A stretch of 64,000 bases of DNA from an uncultured Oscillospiraceae bacterium (GTDB lineage Bacteria; Bacillota; Clostridia; Oscillospirales; Oscillospiraceae): contig CANROC010000009.1 in assembly GCA_947632175.1 (NCBI GenBank), positions 1 to 64,000 on the forward strand, given 5' to 3'. Under the pieces are notes generated by a model. It saw nothing but the letters and a program-made list of their open reading frames with translations. It did no database searches and was not told the origin of the DNA. Made by a program: the position numbers and the translations under genes. Every line of letters begins with the position of its first letter. Positions within the stretch are counted from its first letter, which is position 1. Below are positions 49,502-55,168 of this stretch, one piece after another.

Positions 49502-49711
49502 TCACGCGCTTCGCTCCTTGGCCCTTGCCACAATGTGTACACCATACGGGGAAACCTCGATGCTTTCCACATGATAGCTTTTCAAAGGACCGTGGCCGTG
49601 AAGGCGAAGACCCACTTTGTATGTATCTCCGCGCCTCGAACCATCCGAATACGTCACCGGCAAAGACTGATCGTCGATTTTCAATCTCTCCAGCAGCTCC
49701 CCAAGCTCCAT
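49502..49711 (-). CDS. Small early protein (69 aa)
   Basis: Starts MELGELLERLKIDDQSLPVT and is beta-rich after that (YKVGLRLHGHGPLKSYHVES). Its ATG follows GCGTGAGCGGG and its own stop lies in the leader of the next gene. Paralogue of the gene at 49211. Function unknown. Confidence 0.55.
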   Translation of the reverse strand: MELGELLERLKIDDQSLPVTYSDGSRRGDTYKVGLRLHGHGPLKSYHVESIEVSPYGVHIVARAKERSA

Positions 49712-49716
49712 CCCGC

Positions 49717-49905
49717 TCACGCCCCTTTCTCAAACAGCTCGTCCACCGTGCACCCCAGCAGCCTCGCCAGCTCCGGCAGCTTCGCCGCGGGAGGATTACG
49801 TTTCCCGGATTCCCACTGAGCGACCGTATTCTGCTTCACGCCCAGCTTCGAAGCAAGGAATGTTTGCGTGATTCCCTTCTCACGTCGTATCACCCCAAGT
49901 CTCAT
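49717..49905 (-). CDS. Cro-like XRE repressor
   Basis: A 62-residue XRE protein, MRLGVIRREKGITQTFLASK then LGVKQNTVAQWESGKRNPP, consisting of only the HTH domain. It is the first gene leftward from the divergent promoter region and faces the CI-like gene, the classic place for Cro. GAGGTGAGATAA lies before the ATG. Confidence 0.8.
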   Translation of the reverse strand: MRLGVIRREKGITQTFLASKLGVKQNTVAQWESGKRNPPAAKLPELARLLGCTVDELFEKGA

Positions 49906-49938
49906 TTATCTCACCTCCAAAATTAAATCTCATATTGG

Positions 49939-50030
49939 GATATTATCACTTGTTCTTCCGATTGTCAATCCCTTTTTGAGATATTTTTATATTTTTCTTG
50001 TGATATATCTCTTTACGTGATATTATAATC
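49939..50030. promoter_or_regulatory. Divergent switch promoters and operator half-sites
   Basis: Leftward promoter: TTGACA and TAATAT with 17-base spacing (minus strand, 49968-49940). Rightward promoter: TTGTGA (49998-50003) with TATTAT (50021-50026), also 17 apart. GTGATA-type half-sites occur at 49939-49949 (GATATTATCAC), 50000-50009 (GTGATATATC) and 50017-50026 (GTGATATTAT), likely bound by the Cro/CI pair. The region is strongly AT-rich. Confidence 0.7.
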
Positions 50031-50050
50031 TTTAACAAGGGGGTGTAATT

Positions 50051-50377
50051 ATGAACCGAATAGCTATGATCCGTAAGGACCGAAAGCTGACACAGAAAGA
50101 GCTTGGAGTGCTTATCGGTGCCGCACAGAACACGATATGCAACTGGGAGAACGGAAAGAGGGAACCGGACCAGGAGGCTTTGGCAAAGATGTCAAAGCTA
50201 TTCGGCGTTACGGTTGATTACCTTCTGGGCCTGGACACAGAAAAAAGCCCCCTCACCGTCACCGATGAGGAGGCCCTGGATGATGAGCTTATTTCTCTTT
50301 TGACTTCCCTGACCCCTGCGGAGCAGGAGAAGGCCGCCGCTTTTGTGCAAGGCCTGATAGCCAATCGCGAAGCCTGA
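50051..50377 (+). CDS. CI-like XRE repressor
   Basis: A 108-residue XRE protein: KDRKLTQKELGVLIGAAQNT, then CNWENGKREPDQEALAKMSK and FGVTVDYLLGLD. A 40-residue tail (LTSLTPAEQEKAAAFVQGLI) replaces the usual peptidase domain, so it is not a LexA-like self-cleaving repressor. It should hold the lytic promoter silent. Its 3' end overlaps a small gene on the other strand. Confidence 0.85.
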   Translation: MNRIAMIRKDRKLTQKELGVLIGAAQNTICNWENGKREPDQEALAKMSKLFGVTVDYLLGLDTEKSPLTVTDEEALDDELISLLTSLTPAEQEKAAAFVQGLIANREA

Positions 50378-50432
50378 CTTTTTCTTCCACCGTTAACGCC
50401 CGCACTAATCCCCTAGCTTCTTCCTCTGTCAT
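50289..50432 (-). CDS. Small protein (47 aa) antisense to the repressor 3' end
   Basis: MTEEEARGLVRALTVEEKVR followed by LRDWLSGLAQKRRPSPAP and a Lys/Ser tail. The ATG has GGAAAGGAAAG seven bases upstream and a good promoter (50484-50512). The helical EEK-LWL pattern is typical of small phage proteins. The last 89 bases overlap the CI-like gene on the opposite strand, so its transcript would be antisense to the repressor mRNA. Confidence 0.5.
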   Translation of the reverse strand: MTEEEARGLVRALTVEEKVRLRDWLSGLAQKRRPSPAPQGSGKSKEK

Positions 50433-50483
50433 ATGTACACTTTCCTTTCCGGCGGACGTCCTGCCAATATTCGCGTATGCGGC

Positions 50484-50512
50484 ATTATATCATATAAAAT
50501 GGGGTGTGTAAA
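50484..50512 (-). promoter_or_regulatory. Leftward promoter toward the repressor 3' end
   Basis: TTTACA (minus strand, 50512-50507) and TATAAT (50489-50484), 17 bases apart. Confidence 0.6.
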
Positions 50513-50514
50513 AT

Positions 50515-50769
50515 ATGGAGCGGTCAAACTCGGACGGCTTTGAACGTATTTGCCTTATTATTTTAATTCTCGCTCTTGCTCTTGGTATATTCGGTTACAG
50601 CCGCGAAAGCAGGCAGGAGGAGCTTCAAGAGAGTTACGAAGAGGGATATTCCGAAGGCTACGAAGCAGGTTATGATGACGGTAAGGTTTTCGAAAGCAAG
50701 GATTATTATGACGGCTATGAAGCCGGATATTCCGATGGATATAGTGAAGGCTACAGCGACGCTTCATAA
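50515..50769 (+). CDS. Small membrane protein with GY repeats
   Basis: An 84-residue protein with one transmembrane helix (CLIILILALALGIFG) and a C-terminal tail of about 45 residues in which EGYSEGYEAGYDDG-type units repeat. GGGGTG precedes the ATG. It is the first of three membrane genes in the lysogenic region, with an AAAGGAGG site for the next gene directly after. It may be a surface or exclusion factor; function unknown. Confidence 0.6.
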   Translation: MERSNSDGFERICLIILILALALGIFGYSRESRQEELQESYEEGYSEGYEAGYDDGKVFESKDYYDGYEAGYSDGYSEGYSDAS

Positions 50770-50781
50770 AGGAGGTTCCCC

Positions 50782-51474
50782 ATGTCCTACAAAAACATGA
50801 CGCTTGTCAAGCCCGACGAAGCTTCCTATATCGTCAGTAACGCCCAATTCTCCATAGCCCGCCCCCATGAATCTGGCCTTGAGCTCAGCATAACCAAGGA
50901 CCAATTCCTCGCCGCCGTCAATCAGGAGCTTACGGTTTCTCCCTATGTTCCCGCCAAGCATAACGGTCTTCGCAACCCATACACCGGTAAAATCGTCACT
51001 TCCGTTGCCGACTACGAGGAGTATATCCGTGAGTACACCTTCCACCGGCTTTGTGAGGAGGGCACCGTTGCCGCATACAACGCCAGGATCACCGCCGAGC
51101 TCCGCCGTGCCAACGCCCGGCACGAGGAGGCCCAGTCCCGCACACGTCTTAAATACCGTCTCCTGGCGGTCTTCCTGTGTATGGCTCTCGTTTCCTCGTT
51201 CATATACATAGGGATCACATCCAAGCCCGCCGAAACCAAGGATAACGATTCCTATAATGCCGGATATTCCGCCGGCCTTTCCGATGCCCAATCAGGTGAC
51301 GATTCCACAAACGGGGTTCTCGGCAATACTACTGTTGTTTATATCACCCGCAGCGGCTCAAAATATCATACAAAAGATTGCTCCTATCTCAGCGAAAGCA
51401 GCATTCCCATATCTTTATCTGAAGCAAAGAGCGAAGGCTACGGTCCCTGCTCCCGTTGTCACCCTCCCCGCTGA
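50782..51474 (+). CDS. Membrane protein with C-terminal Cys/His domain
   Basis: A 230-residue protein. Residues 1-130 are cytoplasmic (PYTGKIVTSVADYEEYIREY), one transmembrane helix follows (LLAVFLCMALVSSFIYIGI), then NAGYSAGLSDAQ and the final domain VYITRSGSKYHTKDCSYLSE..GYGPCSRCHPP. The domain matches, in spacing of His and Cys, the end of the host protein at 9272-9823. The base composition is AT-richer than in the host. A conversion gene affecting the envelope or superinfection is possible. Confidence 0.65.
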   Translation: MSYKNMTLVKPDEASYIVSNAQFSIARPHESGLELSITKDQFLAAVNQELTVSPYVPAKHNGLRNPYTGKIVTSVADYEEYIREYTFHRLCEEGTVAAYNARITAELRRANARHEEAQSRTRLKYRLLAVFLCMALVSSFIYIGITSKPAETKDNDSYNAGYSAGLSDAQSGDDSTNGVLGNTTVVYITRSGSKYHTKDCSYLSESSIPISLSEAKSEGYGPCSRCHPPR

Positions 51475-51582
51475 CCACAGGAGTCCGCCGCATCTACGTC
51501 TGCCTAGCTTGAGACCTTTCTGGCAAATTAAGAATCGCCATAAGATGAACAATGTTCAAAGATATAAATGGAGGTCCCACAA

Positions 51583-52587
51583 ATGCGCAGTTTTAAACGG
51601 ATCGTGCTTGTTTTTTTATGGCTTCTGATTCCATCCGCCATTACTGTCGCCTTTTCCATGTTCGGCCACTTTGTCCTTGGCGCTTTGCCGACAGTCCTTC
51701 TGTACGCTCCCTTTATTTATTTGATTCGCAAGACCGCTCGCGGTGATTTTGACGGAAAATACTCTAATACAGAGCAAATCGCATCAACGGATATTTCCCA
51801 AGCGGTGTTGGAAGATACATTTGAGCAAAAGGCTGCTCCAAAAAACGAGGTTGAGCCTCCCGTCTCTCCAACGTTGGAAAATCCGGAGGTAACAAGCGCT
51901 TCAACCTCTGACCCGTCGCCTACAAATCCGGAACCTGATCAAGCTTCTGATTCCGGCGCTCCTGCGGCCGTGGAATCTTCGGTGAAATACTGTGATAACT
52001 GCGGCACAGAGTGTGAGATATGGGCACAGTATTGCCCGCTCTGCGGCAGCCAGAAGTTCTCCGTTCTTGCAAAGGTCCCTTTCCAGACATCAAAGCCAAA
52101 CAAGAAAGAAAAATGGTTTTATCGATATAGCAGGAAATTGATCCCTATTATATCTTTATTCCTGTGTCTGGCGCTTTCTGTCTCGCTAATAGTCGTTGGC
52201 ACCAAGTACGCGACTTTGAGGCGTAAGCATAAAGAGGTCCTTGACATGTATACGTCCCTTCAAGATTTCGACCAGTCGTTGCAGAAGAAATATAATGGTC
52301 TTGTGGACGAAAACAGCGATTTGAAGAATCAGCTCTCTGACGTCAGAAACAATCTTCAAAGGTCCGAGTCCTCATATCGCGTTCTCTGCGATCTTTTAGA
52401 CTATACTACCGGTTTCATCTTTATTGATGAGGATGAAATGTACTATCATAGCACCGATTGCCCTAAAGTAAGACTTCATCTAGCTATTTTGGCCGAAGAG
52501 TCTTTCTCTTCTGACGTAGACTTCTTTATTTTAGATCACATAAACTGCGAAGCTCTCGGCTTTTCACCCCATGACTGTGTCTCATGA
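51583..52587 (+). CDS. Two-helix membrane protein with zinc ribbon and degenerate Cys/His domain
   Basis: A 334-residue protein: a membrane helix pair near the N-terminus, a Pro/Ser/Glu linker, a zinc ribbon YCDNCGTECEIWAQYCPLCG (residues about 143-162), another helix (LIPIISLFLCLALSVSLIVV), a coiled coil, and a C-terminal part with MYYHSTDCPKV..GFSPHDC that looks like a decayed copy of the Cys/His domain of its neighbour. ATG 51583 has GGAGG upstream. Function unknown; AT-rich, acquired-looking DNA. Confidence 0.6.
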   Translation: MRSFKRIVLVFLWLLIPSAITVAFSMFGHFVLGALPTVLLYAPFIYLIRKTARGDFDGKYSNTEQIASTDISQAVLEDTFEQKAAPKNEVEPPVSPTLENPEVTSASTSDPSPTNPEPDQASDSGAPAAVESSVKYCDNCGTECEIWAQYCPLCGSQKFSVLAKVPFQTSKPNKKEKWFYRYSRKLIPIISLFLCLALSVSLIVVGTKYATLRRKHKEVLDMYTSLQDFDQSLQKKYNGLVDENSDLKNQLSDVRNNLQRSESSYRVLCDLLDYTTGFIFIDEDEMYYHSTDCPKVRLHLAILAEESFSSDVDFFILDHINCEALGFSPHDCVS

Positions 52588-52650
52588 CCCCTGGCTTCCG
52601 CCGCGCCTACCACTTGCACGGCCCCTGAGCCTCTCCCCTCCACACAAAAA

Positions 52651-52680
52651 AAGCGGACGGCTTCCGCCATCCGCTTCCTT
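52651..52680. terminator. Bidirectional hairpin between converging genes
   Basis: AAGCGGACGGC, loop TTCC, GCCATCCGCTT with a T-rich side on the right and an A-tract on the left. It separates the rightward membrane genes from the leftward GNAT gene. Confidence 0.7.
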
Positions 52681-52696
52681 TTCCGGTTCCCGGTCA

Positions 52697-53317
52697 TTAT
52701 GTATATTCGTTTCCCTTGAACATTCTGATCATCTGCACAAGGCAGTCTCCGTGTATTCCGGTCTCGTCTGAATCAATTGGCCGTCTGTCAAACTCGCGGA
52801 ACCCATGTCTCTTATAGAACTCAATGAGCTTCGGCTTGTCCTCACATTCAAGATAGGCAAACCGCCCGCCAAGGTCGTACTGTATGGCTTTGATCTTATT
52901 GCAGGCTATCCCCATCAGCTCATCGCCCGTGATGAGCTTGTTGTACCCCATGATAAAGTTCTTTCCGAGCTGTGCGATCAGCGGGATCGCCAACTGATAG
53001 GATTTCAAATAGTCGTCATAAGTGGCGTGTTTTGCCAGTTTCTTTCTCGTCTCTCCTTTAACGGCTTTCGCTGAGACTGTGATAAATTTATTGGCAAGCG
53101 AAAAATACCCCACAAGAACAGGCTCTTTCTTGTATGACGCAAAGACAAGATGCGTTTGGGCCCATCCCTGCTTCATAAAATCGATTGCTTTTAATCTTAG
53201 AAAGTCCTGAACATCGAGGTTCAGCGGGCACGAAAAAGCGGAGAGGATGTTCTTTGCCGCATCCTCTCCCAGACCGTCTATCAGCGTTCTCACATTAACA
53301 ACTTTAAAACCTTCCAT
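52697..53317 (-). CDS. GNAT acetyltransferase, putative toxin
   Basis: A 206-residue GNAT-family protein (MEGFKVVNVRTLIDGLGEDA; HLVFASYKKEPVLVGYFSLA; KLIEFYKRHGFREFDRRPID). GNAT toxins acetylate aminoacyl-tRNA. The start ATG overlaps the stop of a 57-residue gene (TAATG), the usual toxin-antitoxin coupling. The frame is open upstream but lies within the partner gene. A non-toxin acetyltransferase remains possible. Confidence 0.65.
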   Translation of the reverse strand: MEGFKVVNVRTLIDGLGEDAAKNILSAFSCPLNLDVQDFLRLKAIDFMKQGWAQTHLVFASYKKEPVLVGYFSLANKFITVSAKAVKGETRKKLAKHATYDDYLKSYQLAIPLIAQLGKNFIMGYNKLITGDELMGIACNKIKAIQYDLGGRFAYLECEDKPKLIEFYKRHGFREFDRRPIDSDETGIHGDCLVQMIRMFKGNEYT

Positions 53318-53490
53318 TAGCCTTTTCCGAACATCTTCCTCACTTCGTCGGCGTTCGCGTCTGAAACGCTCCTGCTGTAGCTCACCCTGCACCCCGGCTT
53401 TGCCGCTGCGTCGTCGAGTGCGCGGACGAGCTTCTTGGCCGATTTGCTGTCCTTTATTCGGACAGTCTTATAAATGCTCTTAGTGGCCAT
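53317..53490 (-). CDS. Small partner of the GNAT protein, putative antitoxin
   Basis: A 57-residue basic protein, MATKSIYKTVRIKDSKSAKK then LVRALDDAAAKPGCRVSYSR and EVRKMFGKG. AAGGAG lies before the ATG and a strong promoter with a palindrome lies upstream. The usual GNAT antitoxins are ribbon-helix-helix DUF1778 proteins of 80-100 residues; this one is shorter and does not show that pattern clearly. Confidence 0.6.
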   Translation of the reverse strand: MATKSIYKTVRIKDSKSAKKLVRALDDAAAKPGCRVSYSRSVSDANADEVRKMFGKG

Positions 53491-53516
53491 GCCCGTTCAC
53501 TCCTTTTCTTGACGGT

Positions 53517-53566
53517 GGTGGGCCCCACCGCGACTATATTATACTATGCCCATTTCAATTTGTAAA
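53517..53566 (-). promoter_or_regulatory. Promoter and operator-like palindrome of the GNAT pair
   Basis: TTTACA (53566-53561) and TATAAT (53543-53538) with 17-base spacing on the minus strand. The palindrome GGTGGGCCCCACC (53517-53529) lies at the expected transcription start, a plausible autoregulation site. Confidence 0.65.
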
Positions 53567-53631
53567 CTCCCTGTTGTTAAACTTTTTTATTTTTTGATAC
53601 TTTTTGACACGCTCCCCGAAAGGAGGCCCCC

Positions 53632-54873
53632 ATGAAGAAAAGTAAAGACGGTTACTACCGCGCCTCCTTGATGTATGAGGGCAAGCAGTACCGGGTCACC
53701 GGCAAGACGCCGGACGAGGCCCTTGAGAAGAAGGCCGAGCTCAAGATCCGGCTCCAGCGCGGCGAGCGCGAGCTGGCCATCAACGGCAGCATGACCGTGG
53801 AGCAGTGGTCAAAGGTCTGGCTTGAGACGTACTTAAAGCCGAAGGTCCGTAAGGCCGGCGCCGACAAGTCCGGCGGCACCATGACCCAAAAGTCCTACGA
53901 TATGTACCGCCAGAAGCTGGACGGCTACATTCTCCCCGCCATAGGCCGCGTAAGGATGAAGGACATCACCGACGTCCACCTCCAGCGCGTCCTGAACGGC
54001 ATGAACGGAAAATCCAAATCCAGCGCCGGGAAGGTCCGGATGGTGATCCGTGCCATGTTCCGGCAGGCCACGATCTCCCGGATCATCCCCTACGACCCCT
54101 CCCTGGCCCTGACGCTCCCCGCCACCACTCAGGGCAAGCGCCGGAGCCTCACGGACGCGGAACGTGCGCTTTTGCTGAAAACCTGCACGATACACCGCTG
54201 CGGCCTGTGGGTGAAGCTCCTCCTCGCCACCGGCATCCGCCCCGGAGAGAGCGCCCCGCTCACCGTCGGGGATTTTGACTTGGATCGCAAGCGCCTGAGC
54301 ATCACCAAGGACATCGAATCCGGCACCTATTCCGTCTCCAGCCCCAAGACCTCCGCCGGCATCCGCCAGGTCCCCATCCCGGACGATCTCATCGACGAGC
54401 TCAAGGCCGCCTTTGCCGGCCGCGATCCCAATGCCCTCGCTTTCCCTCAGACGGACGGCAAGGCCATGAAGTCCGTCACCTGTCTCCAGAACGACTGGCG
54501 CTCCTTCTCCCGCGCCATGGACATCCTTGGTGGCGCCAAGACCACCTGGCGCGGCAAAATTCTCACCGCGGCCAACGACGGCTATAAAGCCGCCGCGCGC
54601 GGCCGTATCCTCACCGAAGAGCGTGACGGTGAAAACGGTAGCACCCTGGCCCCCGACCTGGTCCTCTACTGCCTCCGTCACACCTACTGCACCGACCTTC
54701 AGAAGGCCGGTGTCGACCTGAACACCGCCCGCCAGCTCATGGGCCACGCCCAGATCAGCACCACCGCCGAGATCTACACCCACGTCAACGACGAGACCAT
54801 CGACGCCGCCGCCAAAAAGATCAACACCTACAAAGCATCCAAAACCTCTCCCGCCCAACCTCCTTCCCAGTAA
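53632..54873 (+). CDS. int: Tyrosine-type phage integrase
   Basis: A 413-residue recombinase. The N-terminus (KKSKDGYYRASLMYEGKQYR) is an AP2-like arm-binding domain, residues about 65-155 form the SAM-like core-binding domain, and the catalytic part has LLATGIRPGESAPL (Arg near 202), LRHTYCTDL (His/Arg near 348) and GHAQISTTAEIYTHV with the nucleophile Tyr near 382. It lies 140 bases from attR and reads toward it, as for tRNA-integrating phages. The AAAGGAGG site fixes the ATG. Confidence 0.93.
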   Translation: MKKSKDGYYRASLMYEGKQYRVTGKTPDEALEKKAELKIRLQRGERELAINGSMTVEQWSKVWLETYLKPKVRKAGADKSGGTMTQKSYDMYRQKLDGYILPAIGRVRMKDITDVHLQRVLNGMNGKSKSSAGKVRMVIRAMFRQATISRIIPYDPSLALTLPATTQGKRRSLTDAERALLLKTCTIHRCGLWVKLLLATGIRPGESAPLTVGDFDLDRKRLSITKDIESGTYSVSSPKTSAGIRQVPIPDDLIDELKAAFAGRDPNALAFPQTDGKAMKSVTCLQNDWRSFSRAMDILGGAKTTWRGKILTAANDGYKAAARGRILTEERDGENGSTLAPDLVLYCLRHTYCTDLQKAGVDLNTARQLMGHAQISTTAEIYTHVNDETIDAAAKKINTYKASKTSPAQPPSQ

Positions 54874-54884
54874 ACCGCAAAATT

Positions 54885-54906
54885 TTTTACTGTGAATTTT
54901 ACTATT
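54885..54906. other. Putative right integrase arm-type site
   Basis: TTTTACTGTGAATTTTACTA plus TT; matches 11868-11889 at 19 of 22 positions. Located between int and attR. Confidence 0.5.
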
Positions 54907-54964
54907 CGAGTTGATATTTTCTGATATTTTCTTACCCCCGCTCCCCCGCCCCATCCACAAAGAA

Positions 54965-55003
54965 AAGCCCGGAACCGCCTACAAATCAGGCACTTCCGGG
55001 CTT
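54965..55003 (-). terminator. Prophage-borne terminator downstream of tRNA-Gln
   Basis: AAGCCCGGAA and TTCCGGGCTT form a perfect outer stem with an inner GCCT/AGGC stem; on the minus strand TTTTCTTTG follows. It can end the tRNA transcript in the lysogen and, in the other direction, the int transcript. Confidence 0.75.
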
Positions 55004-55010
55004 TTCCCTA

Positions 55011-55059
55011 TATGGCAGCGGGAGAAGGATTCGAACCCTCACATACGGAGTCAGAGTCC
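55011..55059. repeat. attR: 49-bp attachment-site repeat within tRNA-Gln
   Basis: Identical to attL at 11762-11810. Here it forms the 3' two-thirds of the intact tRNA gene, so integration rebuilds the tRNA. Confidence 0.95.
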
Positions 55060-55086
55060 GCTGTGCTACCTTTACACAATCCCGCT
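55013..55086 (-). tRNA. tRNA-Gln (anticodon CTG)
   Basis: A 74-base cloverleaf including an encoded CCA. Acceptor AGCGGGA pairs with TCCCGCT, discriminator G. The anticodon stem GCGGA/TCCGT encloses the loop CTCTGAC, giving anticodon CTG, which reads CAG. The T loop GTTCGAATC is canonical. It serves as the phage attachment gene. Confidence 0.92.
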
Positions 55087-55168
55087 AAACGCAAGGGCTA
55101 TTATACCCAGTTTGGGCGGGGTTGTCAAGACTTTTTTTCGTTTTTGCCGGAATTTTTACGCCGATTTT

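Larger units (their letters stand above)
11762..55059. mobile_element. Integrated temperate prophage, probably podovirus-like, about 43.3 kb
   Basis: Bounded by 49-bp direct repeats, with a tyrosine integrase next to the intact tRNA at the right end. The genes form a complete set: integrase, CI/Cro switch, early and replication genes, terminase, portal, scaffold, capsid, fibres, lysis genes and large virion proteins. There is no tape-measure protein, major tail tube, sheath or baseplate set, which favours a short-tailed virion. No clear pseudogene affects an essential function, so it may be inducible. Confidence 0.93.
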
